Of a stretch of DNA of 64,000 bases, positions 43,199-52,531 are shown piece by piece (position 1 is the stretch's first letter; each line of letters begins with the position of its first letter). The stretch is taken from contig CAVBQS010000050.1 of the NCBI GenBank assembly GCA_963597615.1, forward strand, positions 28,666-92,665, given 5' to 3'. This DNA is from CAKRJP01 sp963597615 (lineage in GTDB: Bacteria; Bacillota; Clostridia; Lachnospirales; Lachnospiraceae). The notes under the pieces are model-generated. The model was not told where the DNA came from. It saw only the letters and a program-made list of their open reading frames with translations, and searched no databases. The position numbers were made by a program, and so were the translations under genes.

Positions 43199-43852
43199 AT
43201 GGTTAGATTGGTTTGTGTCATTATAGGTTATGCTTTTGGTTTGATTCAGACGGGATATATTTATGGTAAGACACAAAATGTAGATATTCGCAAAATGGGA
43301 AGTGGCAATGCGGGATCTACCAATGCCCTTCGAACCTTGGGAATAAAAGCTGGGATCATCACTCTTTTGGGGGACTGCTTTAAATGTGTATTTGCCGTAG
43401 TTTTAGTACAGCTTCTTTTTGGAAAAACCTACAGTGATATTCTTCCCATGCTTTCTATGTATGCTGGAATGGGAGCGGTTCTAGGTCACAACTATCCCTT
43501 CTATCTGAAATTTAAAGGTGGAAAGGGGATTGCAGCTACTGCAGGGCTCATTTTAAGCACCACCAATCCCTATATGGTATTAATCTGCTTGGCAGCATTT
43601 ATCTTGATTGTTGGGACAACTAGATATGTATCTTTAGGATCCATGGCTGTGGCAACCATATATTTCATTGAAGTTTTGGTATATGGACACATGGGTGGTT
43701 ATGCAGTGACTTCTACAGGACTTATAGAAATGTATGTGATTGCCGGGCTTTTGATGCTTTCCGCATTTTATAAGCACAAGGCAAATATTAAGCGTCTCTT
43801 GTCTGGAACAGAAAATAAATTCAGTATTGGAAAAAGCAAGAAAGATAAGTAG
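43199..43852 (+). CDS. plsY: Glycerol-3-phosphate acyltransferase PlsY
   Basis: A membrane enzyme that transfers the acyl group from acyl-phosphate to glycerol-3-phosphate. Three family motifs are visible: SGNAGSTNALRTLG, GHNYPFYLKFKGGKGIA and a late TRYVSLGS region. Several transmembrane helices, 217 aa with a basic C-terminal tail. It sits between der and gpsA, the standard order, so precursor and product enzymes of phospholipid synthesis are co-expressed. Confidence 0.95.
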   Translation: MVRLVCVIIGYAFGLIQTGYIYGKTQNVDIRKMGSGNAGSTNALRTLGIKAGIITLLGDCFKCVFAVVLVQLLFGKTYSDILPMLSMYAGMGAVLGHNYPFYLKFKGGKGIAATAGLILSTTNPYMVLICLAAFILIVGTTRYVSLGSMAVATIYFIEVLVYGHMGGYAVTSTGLIEMYVIAGLLMLSAFYKHKANIKRLLSGTENKFSIGKSKKDK

Positions 43853-43902
43853 ACAAGAAAAGTAATAAGATAATTAGTAAGACGATTAATAAGGAGGATG
43901 CT

Positions 43903-44922
43903 ATGGCAAATGTAGGTATTATGGGAGCTGGAAGCTGGGGAACAGCTTTGGCGATTCTTTTGCATAGCAATGGACATAAGGTAACCCTTTGGTCCTACAA
44001 GGAAGAAGAAGTTTTAACTCTGAGGGAGAAAAGAGAGCACATTAGTAAGTTGCCAGGAGTGAAGCTTCCAGAGGATATGATTTTTACTGCTGATATGAAG
44101 GAAGCCATTGAAGGAAAAGATTTTATTGTAACAGCAGTACCTTCCACAGTTACGAGAGCTACAGCCCGGACCATGAAAACCTATGTTGTAGAGGGGCAGA
44201 TTATTGTGGATGTATCTAAAGGTATTGAGGAGTCAACATTGATGACCTTGTCACAGCAGATTGAGGAGGAAATCCCTCAGGCAGATGTGGCAGTTCTTTC
44301 CGGGCCTAGCCATGCAGAAGAAGTTGGTCGTGGTCTTCCTACCAGTGTAGTTATTGGAGCAAAGACAAAAAAGACTGCCAAGTATTTGCAAGAAGCATTT
44401 ATGAATGATGTCTTTCGTGTGTACATTAGCCCTGATCGATTGGGGATGGAACTGGGAGGCTCTTTAAAAAATGTTATTGCCCTTGCAGCAGGTGTGGCAG
44501 ATGGAATGGGTTACGGAGATAATACGAAGGCAGCTCTTATTACCCGCGGTATCGCTGAAATTGCCCGCCTGGGAGTGAAAATGGGCGGTTCTATTGAAAG
44601 TTTTACAGGACTGACAGGAATTGGAGATCTCATTGTGACTTGCGCCAGTGTACATAGCCGTAACCGTAAGGCAGGATACCTTATGGGCCAGGGTAAAAGC
44701 ATGCAGGAAGCCATGGAGGAAGTAAACATGGTAGTAGAAGGTGTTTATTCTACAAAAGCGGCAGTCAAATTAGGACAGAAATATAAGGTTTCTATGCCAA
44801 TTGTCAATAAGGTAAATGAGGTATTGTTCGAAGGAAAAGATCCAAAGGAAGCAGTCAATGAATTGATGCTTCGAGACGGAAGAGTGGAAAATTCTGCCTT
44901 ACAATGGCCGGAAGATAATTAA
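43903..44922 (+). CDS. gpsA: Glycerol-3-phosphate dehydrogenase [NAD(P)+]
   Basis: Reduces dihydroxyacetone phosphate to glycerol-3-phosphate for phospholipid synthesis. The dinucleotide site is VGIMGAGSWGTALAILL, followed by VSKGIEESTLMTLSQQI, VLSGPSHAEEVGRGLPT, and the catalytic Lys in GGSLKNVIALAAGV. 339 aa; last gene of der-plsY-gpsA, followed by a terminator. Confidence 0.96.
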   Translation: MANVGIMGAGSWGTALAILLHSNGHKVTLWSYKEEEVLTLREKREHISKLPGVKLPEDMIFTADMKEAIEGKDFIVTAVPSTVTRATARTMKTYVVEGQIIVDVSKGIEESTLMTLSQQIEEEIPQADVAVLSGPSHAEEVGRGLPTSVVIGAKTKKTAKYLQEAFMNDVFRVYISPDRLGMELGGSLKNVIALAAGVADGMGYGDNTKAALITRGIAEIARLGVKMGGSIESFTGLTGIGDLIVTCASVHSRNRKAGYLMGQGKSMQEAMEEVNMVVEGVYSTKAAVKLGQKYKVSMPIVNKVNEVLFEGKDPKEAVNELMLRDGRVENSALQWPEDN

Positions 44923-44982
44923 GAAATTATCTAATGTATCTGCTTGAATTCAAAAATAAAAAGTGATACAATCCAAAAGGAC

Positions 44983-45014
44983 AAAGGAGTCATACGTTTT
45001 CGTATGGCTCCTTT
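44983..45014 (+). terminator. Terminator after gpsA
   Basis: A 14-bp stem, AAAGGAGTCATACG/CGTATGGCTCCTTT (one G-T pair), with a TTTT loop, followed by CTTAT. Confidence 0.85.
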
Positions 45015-45059
45015 CTTATATTAGAGACCAAGGTCTTTAAAAAGGAAAGGACGAAGAAA

Positions 45060-46211
45060 ATGAAGGACTACACATTTAACGTACCACAGGACATTGTATT
45101 TGGTATGGGGTCTTTAAAAAGATTACCAGAGCTTTTGGAAAAAAGCGGTTCTAAGAAGATGATGATCGTTTCCGGTCATGTACTTGAGAAGATTGGTGTT
45201 GTAAAGAAAATCCAGGATATGGTAGAGGCTGCCGGTATTGAAACTACAGCATTTCTTGATATTTCACCAAACCCAACCGTGGATATGGTAAATGAAGCTA
45301 CCAAGCAGTATAAAGAATTTGGAGCAACCAGTATTGTTGCCTTAGGTGGTGGAAGCCCCATGGATGTTGCCAAGGCAGTAGGTGTTCTTGCAAGATATGG
45401 CGGATCTATTACCGACTATGAGGGAGCTCATTTGGTTCCGGGACCAATCGAACCAATCATTGCAATCCCAACTACAGCAGGTACTGGAAGTGAGGTTACA
45501 GCATTTTCTGTAATTACAGATACATCTAGAAACTATAAATTAACTGTATTTAGCTATGAATTATTACCGAAATATGCCTTGCTAGACCCTGAAATGGTTA
45601 TGTCTGCACCACCATCATTAGCTGCTGCATGCGGTATTGATGCCTTAATCCATGCTTGGGAAGCTTATACTTCCGTATTTGCATCTCCATTCTCAGATGC
45701 AATGGCAGAGAAGGCTATGGAATTAATCGGAGCAAATATCCGTAGATTTGTAGCTAACAGAAAAGATGAGGAAGCTGCCTGTGCAATGATGTCAGGAAGT
45801 ATGTTTGCAGGAATTGCTTTTGCTTGGGCTAGACTTGGAAATGTCCATGCAATGTCTCATCCGGTTAGTGCATTCTTTAATGTACCTCACGGAGTTGCAA
45901 ATTCTATTTTGCTTCCAGTAATTGTGGAATACAATGCCTTGGCTGATCATGGAAGATATGAGAAAATCTATAACTATATTCGTGAAAAGAAAGAGCCTGC
46001 ACAGGATTTCAAACCGCAGATGCTGGTAGATGAGATTAAGAAGTTGAATGCAGATCTTGGTATCCCAAGCTCCTTATCTGAAGTAGGAGTCACAGAGGAT
46101 AAAATTCCACAGATGGCTGTAGATGCAATGAAGAGCGGAAACATTCTGGCAAACCCAAGACAGTCAACGCAAAAAGACATTGAAATGCTTTATCATAAAG
46201 CCATGTACTAA
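45060..46211 (+). CDS. Iron-containing (type III) alcohol dehydrogenase
   Basis: An NAD(P)-dependent group III alcohol dehydrogenase of 383 aa. The cofactor-binding GGGSPMDVAKA is visible, TTAGTGSEVTAFSVI follows, and metal ligands fall in ACGIDALIHAWEAYTS and the late HAMSHPVSAFFNVPHG (Asp and three His). It starts YTFNVPQDIVFGMGS, close to butanol/1,3-propanediol-type enzymes. The physiological alcohol cannot be read from sequence; a role in fermentation redox balance is likely (inference). Monocistronic. Confidence 0.9.
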   Translation: MKDYTFNVPQDIVFGMGSLKRLPELLEKSGSKKMMIVSGHVLEKIGVVKKIQDMVEAAGIETTAFLDISPNPTVDMVNEATKQYKEFGATSIVALGGGSPMDVAKAVGVLARYGGSITDYEGAHLVPGPIEPIIAIPTTAGTGSEVTAFSVITDTSRNYKLTVFSYELLPKYALLDPEMVMSAPPSLAAACGIDALIHAWEAYTSVFASPFSDAMAEKAMELIGANIRRFVANRKDEEAACAMMSGSMFAGIAFAWARLGNVHAMSHPVSAFFNVPHGVANSILLPVIVEYNALADHGRYEKIYNYIREKKEPAQDFKPQMLVDEIKKLNADLGIPSSLSEVGVTEDKIPQMAVDAMKSGNILANPRQSTQKDIEMLYHKAMY

Positions 46212-46362
46212 GGGGCAGAACCCTTGTTGCATACTAGTCTTACAGAGGTATTTGTGCTATACTGATTGTCAGAGTGTAACTGTAGAATAAGGCAGGAAAA
46301 CACTTATATCCGATGTTATTTAGGGAGACTATTGAGTATATTAATAGGAGGATTTTACTGAT

Positions 46363-46833
46363 ATGAAAGTAGCAATTATTACCGCTGATACAGCTGTCTA
46401 CAAAGAAATACGAGAGAATAGGTCTGGGCAGATGATTCAGAAATTTGCAGAGGATGCAGATTTAGACGTTATGTTCATGCGGGCTCTTCCTTTAGATCGA
46501 AAGGTTCTTGGGGCAGTGATGGATAAGCTTTGTGATACTATGTTTGCAGACCTTGTTTTTGTAACTGGTGGTTCTGGATTTAGCCCAGAAGATGTAGCTT
46601 CTGATGCTGTCTTGGATCTTGTTAGCAAGACCATTCCTGGAATTCCTGAGGCTATCCGAGGTGAACTAAAAGCCCTTGGAAAGCCTTATATGGGATTTTG
46701 CGGTATTGCAGGAATTAAGAAAGATTCTCTCATTATTAACCTGCCGGAATCTCCGGAAGGAATTGAGGCTTGTCTTTCCAACCTGCTGCCAGATTTCATT
46801 CAAATTGCAGATCATATTAAGGGAGACCTGTAA
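46363..46833 (+). CDS. Mog/MoaB-family molybdopterin-binding-like protein
   Basis: A 156-aa single-domain protein with the MoCF_biosynth fold. It has the DLVFVTGGSGFSPEDV block, equivalent to the TTGGTGxxxRDxTP of MogA, and DSLIINLPESPEGIEACL, equivalent to the NLPGSP block. The Arg and Thr-Pro of the substrate signature are changed to Glu and Ala-Ser here, though the Asp is kept. No other molybdenum cofactor genes are nearby. Molybdopterin adenylyltransferase is the family role, but this copy may do something else. rnhA starts 3 bp later. Confidence 0.75.
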   Translation: MKVAIITADTAVYKEIRENRSGQMIQKFAEDADLDVMFMRALPLDRKVLGAVMDKLCDTMFADLVFVTGGSGFSPEDVASDAVLDLVSKTIPGIPEAIRGELKALGKPYMGFCGIAGIKKDSLIINLPESPEGIEACLSNLLPDFIQIADHIKGDL

Positions 46834-46835
46834 TT

Positions 46836-47315
46836 ATGTTTGTGCGTATTTATACCGATGGGGCAGCCAGGGGAAACCCGGATGGACCTGGAGGTTATGG
46901 AACAGTGCTTGAGTATACTGACAAAAAAGGGATTTTGCATACGAAGGAAATCTCCCAGGGCTACAAAAAGACCACCAATAATCGTATGGAATTAATGGCT
47001 GCTATTGCAGGCTTGGAGGCTTTAAATCGTCCCTGCCAGGTAGAGCTTTATTCCGATTCCAAGTACTTGGTTGATGCCTTTAACAAAGGCTGGATTGATG
47101 GCTGGATTAAAAAAGGTTGGAAGAGGGGAAAAAATGAGCCGGTGAAAAATATTGACCTTTGGAAGCGACTTTTAAAGGCCAAGGAAATCCATCAGGTTCA
47201 ATTTATCTGGGTGAAAGGTCATGCGGGACATCCTCAGAATGAGAGATGTGATGAGCTGGCAACATCAGCAGCAGATCATGGCCCCTTAATAGAAGACCTT
47301 GAATTTTCCAAGTAG
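46836..47315 (+). CDS. rnhA: Ribonuclease HI
   Basis: Cuts the RNA strand of RNA-DNA hybrids. Catalytic acidic residues are Asp8 (YTDGAARGNPDG), Glu52 (NNRMELMAAI), Asp74 (YSDSKYL) and an Asp near residue 137 in ERCDELA. The handle region WIKKGWKRGKNEPVKNIDLW is present. 159 aa, typical of the E. coli RNase HI type. It follows the Mog-like gene closely and precedes rnpB. Confidence 0.95.
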   Translation: MFVRIYTDGAARGNPDGPGGYGTVLEYTDKKGILHTKEISQGYKKTTNNRMELMAAIAGLEALNRPCQVELYSDSKYLVDAFNKGWIDGWIKKGWKRGKNEPVKNIDLWKRLLKAKEIHQVQFIWVKGHAGHPQNERCDELATSAADHGPLIEDLEFSK

Positions 47316-47333
47316 ATATGGTAAGGTATTGAA

Positions 47334-47682
47334 GTTGAGTAAGACAGGTAATCGCGGCTGCATAAGCCGAAAGGCTGCAGGTGAGGAAAGTCCGGGCTTC
47401 ATAGGGCAGGATGCCGGATAACGTCCGGTGGAGGCAACTCCAAGGCCAGTGCAACAGAAATATACCGCGTATCATAATACGTAAGGGTGGAAGGGCAGTG
47501 TAAGAGACTACCGCCTTGTCGGTAACGGCAGGGGCACATGTAAACCCCATCCGAAGCAAGACCGGAAAAAGACAATGTGGCGGCCCGTCACGTCTTAGGT
47601 TGGTCGCTTGAACCTGGTGGCAACATTAGGTCTAGATAGATGATTACCCAACGACATAACCCGGCTTATCGTCTTGCTTAAC
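47334..47682 (+). ncRNA. rnpB: RNase P RNA (M1-like)
   Basis: Catalytic RNA of RNase P. The conserved GAGGAAAGTCCGGGCT block (CR-I region) lies near 47381-47396, and the CR-V partner CGACATAACCCGGCTTAT is near the 3' end. A 12-bp P1 helix forms between GTTGAGTAAGAC (47334-47345) and GTCTTGCTTAAC (47671-47682). The length of about 349 nt and the layout fit a type A-like RNA. Boundaries are set by the P1 helix, not by mapping. Confidence 0.93.
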
Positions 47683-47709
47683 TTTATAAAGTTTATAAAA
47701 GAAGAAATA

Positions 47710-47750
47710 AAAACATCCCCTAGATCTTAATTTTCTAAGGGGTGTTTTTT
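47710..47750. terminator. Bidirectional terminator between rnpB and pyrI
   Basis: AAACATCCCCTTAG-type arms (AACATCCCCTAG with CTAAGGGGTGTT) flanked by A and T runs; it serves convergent units. Confidence 0.85.
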
Positions 47751-47771
47751 GCTGTCTTATAAGCTTTTTAG

Positions 47772-48215
47772 TTACATTTTGTTCTGATATTTCTCTTCGC
47801 AATATTTGCAGCGGTAAACTTCTGATTCAGGATCTGTCAGTACAAATTCGTGGTCTAGGCCCTGCTCGATAGAAGTAATGCATCTTGGATTTTTGCAACG
47901 GATAACATTGACAATTTTTTTAGGGAGATGCAAGGCCTTCTTATCAACGACCTTAGAATCCTTTATAATATTAATGGTAATATTATGATCGATAAAGGCT
48001 AAAACATCCAGATCAATATCATCTAGAGGACACTCGATTTTCATAATGTCTTTCTTGCCCATCTTTTTGCTGCTGGCATTTTTAATAATAGCGACACAAC
48101 AATCCAATTTGTCTAAGTGAAGATATTTATAAATGTCCATACTGCGGCCTGCCTGGATATGATCCAGTACAAATCCTTCTTCAAGACTTCCTACATTCAA
48201 TGAATTATAAGCCAT
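47772..48215 (-). CDS. pyrI: Aspartate carbamoyltransferase regulatory subunit
   Basis: A 147-aa allosteric subunit of ATCase, binding CTP/ATP in the N-terminal domain. The zinc domain holds four cysteines in CKNPRC and CKYC near the C-terminus, preceded by ITSIEQ. It follows pyrB by 11 bp. Its presence predicts a dodecameric, feedback-regulated ATCase of the enteric type rather than the Bacillus type without PyrI. Confidence 0.95.
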   Translation of the reverse strand: MAYNSLNVGSLEEGFVLDHIQAGRSMDIYKYLHLDKLDCCVAIIKNASSKKMGKKDIMKIECPLDDIDLDVLAFIDHNITINIIKDSKVVDKKALHLPKKIVNVIRCKNPRCITSIEQGLDHEFVLTDPESEVYRCKYCEEKYQNKM

Positions 48216-48226
48216 AATTATTCTCC

Positions 48227-49153
48227 TTATAAGTTATCTACATCAATTTCCAACAAGGTTAAAATGAGAGCCATTCGAATATAAACACCGAATTTTGCCT
48301 GTTTAAAGTATGCAGCTCTTGGATCATTATCCACTTCTACAGCAATCTCATTTACACGAGGAAGGGGATGTAATACATACATATCTTTTTGCGCTAATTT
48401 CATTTTTTCTGAATCCAAAATGTAAAAATCTTTCATACGTACATAATCGTCTTCATTAAAGAAGCGCTCCTTTTGTACACGAGTCATATAAAGGATATCT
48501 AATTTTGGAAGGGCTTCATCTAGGCGAACGACTTCCTCATAAGGAACATTATTTTTCTTTAATACATCGTTGCGAATATATCCAGGAAGACGAAGTTCTT
48601 CTGGAGAAATCAAAACAAAGTTTACATTGGAATAACGAACCAAGGCGTTAATGAGCGAGTGAACCGTACGTCCGAATTTCAAATCTCCACAAAGACCGAT
48701 GGTCATGTTATCTAGGTGGCCTTTTAAGGACCGAATCGTTAGAAGGTCTGTTAGGGTCTGGGTTGGATGCTGGTGGCCACCGTCTCCGGCGTTAATTACA
48801 GGGATCTCAGAATACTGGGCAGCGACAGTTGCAGCACCTTCTTTTGGATGGCGCATAGCTGCAATATCTGCATAGCAAGAAATCATGCGGATGGTATCAG
48901 CAACACTTTCTCCCTTGGTAGCAGAGCTGGAGTCTGCAGAAGAAAATCCAAGGACTTGTCCTCCTAGATTCATCATAGCAGCCTCATGGCTAAGTCTTGT
49001 ACGGGTACTTGGCTCGTAGAAAAGAGTGGCAAGCTTCTTTCCCTCACATGCGTGGGCATATTTCTTTGGATTTGCCTGAATATCATCGGCTAGATCCATC
49101 AATTGATCTAATTCTTCAACTGTAAAATCCAGTGGATTAATTAAATGTCTCAT
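48227..49153 (-). CDS. pyrB: Aspartate carbamoyltransferase catalytic subunit
   Basis: Condenses carbamoyl phosphate and aspartate in pyrimidine synthesis. The carbamoyl phosphate loop FYEPSTRTRLSHEAA is present, with SSATKGESVADT, GDGGHQHPTQTLTDL, and HPLPRVNEIAVEVD. 308 aa, full length. It is followed by pyrI and preceded by a nitroreductase gene on the same strand. Confidence 0.96.
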   Translation of the reverse strand: MRHLINPLDFTVEELDQLMDLADDIQANPKKYAHACEGKKLATLFYEPSTRTRLSHEAAMMNLGGQVLGFSSADSSSATKGESVADTIRMISCYADIAAMRHPKEGAATVAAQYSEIPVINAGDGGHQHPTQTLTDLLTIRSLKGHLDNMTIGLCGDLKFGRTVHSLINALVRYSNVNFVLISPEELRLPGYIRNDVLKKNNVPYEEVVRLDEALPKLDILYMTRVQKERFFNEDDYVRMKDFYILDSEKMKLAQKDMYVLHPLPRVNEIAVEVDNDPRAAYFKQAKFGVYIRMALILTLLEIDVDNL

Positions 49154-49191
49154 GTTTGGTCTCCTTCAAAATATATATTTGTTAGATTTAT

Positions 49192-49728
49192 TTACATAAA
49201 TGTAAGCAAATCTTCAACGCTTTTGCGCTTTGGTGCTTCCGGCTCAATATCAGGATATCCTACGGCAATCAGAGCGGTTAGTTCCTGGTCTTCTGGTATA
49301 TTTAAAAGCTTGGTAATTCCATCTTCGTCCCAAATTCCCATGATCAAAGTGCCAAGGCCTACCTCATGGGCAGCAAGACAGAAACTTTGGCATGCAACGC
49401 CTACATCAAACATCTGCCAGCGATCGCCCTTTTTTGTTGAATAAGAACCATCTCTTTCAAAACCACAGCGTCCTTTTTTAAAAGTAACTGCCATTAAAAG
49501 TGGGGCTTGTTTAATAACATTGGAATTAAAACTTGGGGTAAAATCGTTAACAATAGAATTAAGAATATTTGGATCTTCAATAGCGATATAACGGGTGATT
49601 TGAGTGTTTTTCCAAGAAGGAGAATAAGAAGCGGTAGAAATCAAGGTCTTGATTAATGAGTGACTAATGGGGTCTGGTTTGTACTTGCGAATACTTCTTC
49701 TGGTTTTTAAACATTCGATTGCATTCAT
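49192..49728 (-). CDS. Nitroreductase-family flavoprotein
   Basis: A 178-aa FMN-dependent oxidoreductase. The start region CLKTRRSIRKYKPDPIS carries the FMN-binding Arg residues, SYSPSWKNTQITRYIA follows, and the late AAHEVGLGTLIMGIWDEDGI is typical. The substrate cannot be assigned. It lies 38 bp upstream of pyrB on the same strand with no terminator between, so the three may be one transcript. Confidence 0.85.
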   Translation of the reverse strand: MNAIECLKTRRSIRKYKPDPISHSLIKTLISTASYSPSWKNTQITRYIAIEDPNILNSIVNDFTPSFNSNVIKQAPLLMAVTFKKGRCGFERDGSYSTKKGDRWQMFDVGVACQSFCLAAHEVGLGTLIMGIWDEDGITKLLNIPEDQELTALIAVGYPDIEPEAPKRKSVEDLLTFM

Positions 49729-49956
49729 GAAAAAATCCTCCTATATTTGCATTGCAAATTTTTATCTTAACTATCATATACTAAATGAGTTTTTTTTTCA
49801 ATGCGTGATTTTGCTTTTTTGAATGTACTTTTGGGGCTAGTTTTTTTAGGCTGCACAGGATTATAGATTTTCCTATAAAAGTATGATAAACTAGAAAACG
49901 TTGATGATTTTTAGCTATTAGCAAGAGAATATATAGAGAGAATGAAGGAGAACTAT

Positions 49957-51087
49957 ATGGCGACTTTAGAAGAGTTAAGAGTACAGCTAGATGAAGTGGA
50001 TGATCAGATGACGGCACTTTTTGAAAAGCGTATGGATCTGTGTAAGCAGGTGGGACAGTACAAAGTTAAAAATGGGCGTAAGGTTTTTGATAGGCAAAGA
50101 GAACGGGAAAAACTAACCAATGTCGCCTCCAAGGTTTCTTCTGATTTTAATAAAAAAGGAATTCAGGAATTATATGAGCAGTTAATGTCTATGAGTAGGA
50201 AACTGCAGTATCAGCTTTTAGTGGACGCAGGAGCCCTGGGGCGTCTTCCTTTTATCCAGGTAGATAGCTTAGAAGGAGAGACTGCAAGAGTCGTATTTCC
50301 GGGAACAGAAGGGGCTTATAGCCAGGCAGCTACTGAGCATTACTTTGGAACTGAATGCAATAGTTTCTACGTAAAGACCTTCCGAGATGCCATGGAGGCT
50401 ATTGAGGAGGGAGCCGCTGACTACGCAGTACTTCCTATTGAAAATTCTACGGCAGGATCTGTAGATGAAATGTATGATCTTTTGGATGAGTTTGAAAATT
50501 ATATCGTAGGGGAGACGGTGATTCCTATTACCCATACCTTATCGGCCCTGCCAGGAACAAAGCTTACGGACATTAAGCGGGTGTATTCAAAAAGCGTTGC
50601 CTTAATGCAGGCTTCCAATTATTTAAATGCTCACCCAGAATGGCAACAGATTTCAGCGGTAAATACAGCTATCGCCGCAAAGAAAATCTTAGAAGAAAAA
50701 GATCACACCCAGGCGGCTGTTTGCAGTGCTCATGCAGCGGAGGTCTTTGGACTGGAGGTTTTGGAAGAAAATATTAATGATATTAATAACAATTCCACTA
50801 GATTTATTGTGGTTACCAATCAAAAGATTTTTCTGAAAAATGCTAAGAAAATCAGCCTAAGCTTAGAGCTTCCTCACGAAAGCGGATCCCTTTATCATAT
50901 TTTGTCACATTTTATTTATAATGATTTAAATATGACTCGGATTGAATCTCGCCCGGTAGATGGAAAGAACTGGGAGTACCGCTTCTTTATTGATTTTGAG
51001 GGAAACCTTGGGGATGCAGCAGTAAAGAATGCCCTAAGAGGTCTTAGGGAGGAAAGTAAGAACCTTAAAATATTAGGAAATTATTAA
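49957..51087 (+). CDS. pheA: Bifunctional chorismate mutase/prephenate dehydratase
   Basis: Phenylalanine synthesis enzyme with three domains. Residues 1-85 are an AroQ chorismate mutase (ELRVQLDEVDDQMTALFEKRMDLCKQV). Next comes prephenate dehydratase (VVFPGTEGAYSQAATEHYFG, VLPIENSTAGSVDEMYDLL, then NNSTRFIVV). The C-terminal ACT domain (ISLSLELPHESGSLYHIL, MTRIESRPVDGKNWEYRFFID) gives Phe feedback. The ATG at 49957 follows AAGGAG; an earlier ATG at 49942 overlaps that site. Substrate chorismate comes from aroC, also in this window. Confidence 0.95.
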   Translation: MATLEELRVQLDEVDDQMTALFEKRMDLCKQVGQYKVKNGRKVFDRQREREKLTNVASKVSSDFNKKGIQELYEQLMSMSRKLQYQLLVDAGALGRLPFIQVDSLEGETARVVFPGTEGAYSQAATEHYFGTECNSFYVKTFRDAMEAIEEGAADYAVLPIENSTAGSVDEMYDLLDEFENYIVGETVIPITHTLSALPGTKLTDIKRVYSKSVALMQASNYLNAHPEWQQISAVNTAIAAKKILEEKDHTQAAVCSAHAAEVFGLEVLEENINDINNNSTRFIVVTNQKIFLKNAKKISLSLELPHESGSLYHILSHFIYNDLNMTRIESRPVDGKNWEYRFFIDFEGNLGDAAVKNALRGLREESKNLKILGNY

Positions 51088-51133
51088 AGCTTTCAAGTAA
51101 AAATTGGCACGTATATATAGATGGGAGAGTAAA

Positions 51134-52432
51134 ATGAGAACCAATGAATTAATGTTATATAAACATATGGAAGAAGGACAGATTCTCCAGGACATGACCT
51201 TCCTTATGGAGAATTTTAATAACGACTATTATAACTTAGAGGACATGAAGGGTCTTTTATTTGATTGCATCAATGAGATTTTGGAAATGTCCTGCCAGTA
51301 CGGATTTGAGGGGAATTTGTGGCATACATATTTGACCTATCTTTTGGCAAGCCATGAGAATGCTTACAGTACTTCCTGTGAGATTGTGGGCCTGGTGGAT
51401 GGTAGTATTAACACGGTGGCAGAACATGATTTTGCCATTTTTAAGGAGCTTTTTGATTATGATTTTTCATCTTTAGAAAGTGTTCTGAAGGTTGACTGTC
51501 TTTCCATGATTCGTAATTATGAAGGAGTAAAAGGCCAGGGAAAAGTTTTTAATCAGAGAATTAGAGATAGAATCTGTGATCTTAGCAGGGCTCTTTCTAA
51601 GACTGGTGATGTTTTAGAATTTAAAAATACCATAACTACATTCTATAAAGAATTTGGTGTTGGTAAGTTTGGTCTTCACAAGGCATTTCGTATTGAACAT
51701 ACGGATTTGGGAGCTGAGATTGTCCCTATTACAAAGATAGCCCATGTTCATCTGGAAGATTTGATTGGCTATGACATGGCAAAGAAAAAATTAATTGATA
51801 ATACAGAGGCTTTTGTTAATGGAAGAAAGGCTAACAACTGCCTCTTATACGGAGATGCGGGAACTGGAAAATCTTCTTCTATCAAGGCCATATTGAACCA
51901 GTATTATGATCAGGGACTTCGTATGATCGAGGTTTATAAGCATCAGTTCCAGGATTTAAATGATGTGATCGCTCAGGTGAAAAACCGAAACTACAAATTC
52001 ATTATATATATGGATGATCTTTCCTTTGAAGAATTTGAGATTGAGTACAAGTACTTAAAAGCAGTGATCGAAGGAGGTCTGGAAAAGAAGCCTGATAATA
52101 TTTTAATCTATGCAACTTCCAACCGTAGACATCTGATTCGGGAGACTTACAAAGACAAGGCGGACCGAGATGAAGATATGCATACCAATGATACGGTTCA
52201 GGAGAAGCTTTCTCTGGTAGCCAGATTTGGTGTGACGATTTATTATGGAAAACCTGCAAAGAAAGAATTCCAGGTTATTGTAAAGGAACTGGCAAAGAAG
52301 AATGGCATTGATATGCCGGAGGAAGACTTGTTCCTTGCTGCCAATAAGTGGGAGCTTAGCCACGGAGGATTATCAGGACGAACAGCCCAGCAATTTATAG
52401 ATTATTTGCTTGGAACACCTGTGAGTGAGTAA
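51134..52432 (+). CDS. DUF815-family AAA-type ATPase
   Basis: A 432-aa P-loop ATPase of the DUF815 family. Walker A is LLYGDAGTGKSSSIKA, Walker B-like FIIYMDDLSFEEFE follows, then an ATSNRRHLIRE sensor segment. A helical N-terminal region of about 190 residues precedes the ATPase domain. The substrate is unknown; members resemble DnaC/AAA+ loaders. The ATG at 51134 follows GGGAGAG. Adjacency to pheA carries no clear functional hint. Confidence 0.85.
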   Translation: MRTNELMLYKHMEEGQILQDMTFLMENFNNDYYNLEDMKGLLFDCINEILEMSCQYGFEGNLWHTYLTYLLASHENAYSTSCEIVGLVDGSINTVAEHDFAIFKELFDYDFSSLESVLKVDCLSMIRNYEGVKGQGKVFNQRIRDRICDLSRALSKTGDVLEFKNTITTFYKEFGVGKFGLHKAFRIEHTDLGAEIVPITKIAHVHLEDLIGYDMAKKKLIDNTEAFVNGRKANNCLLYGDAGTGKSSSIKAILNQYYDQGLRMIEVYKHQFQDLNDVIAQVKNRNYKFIIYMDDLSFEEFEIEYKYLKAVIEGGLEKKPDNILIYATSNRRHLIRETYKDKADRDEDMHTNDTVQEKLSLVARFGVTIYYGKPAKKEFQVIVKELAKKNGIDMPEEDLFLAANKWELSHGGLSGRTAQQFIDYLLGTPVSE

Positions 52433-52446
52433 AATATAAAGATGAA

Positions 52447-52505
52447 AAAAAAGCGGAAAGCAAGGAAGGAAGATGAAAATCTCCTTGGTTGCTTTCCGTT
52501 TTTTT
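52447..52505. terminator. Bidirectional terminator between DUF815 gene and rqcH
   Basis: CGGAAAGCAA (52454-52463) pairs with TTGCTTTCCG (52489-52498), enclosing an inner stem AAGGAAGAT/ATCTCCTT, with A and T runs outside. Confidence 0.9.
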
Positions 52506-52531
52506 ATACAATAAATTCTTATAATATAGAA

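Noticed and set aside
47203..47559. Minus-strand ORF of 118 codons across rnhA and rnpB
   Set aside because: It lies over the conserved RNase H end and the RNase P RNA core; no ribosome-binding site and no family-like sequence.
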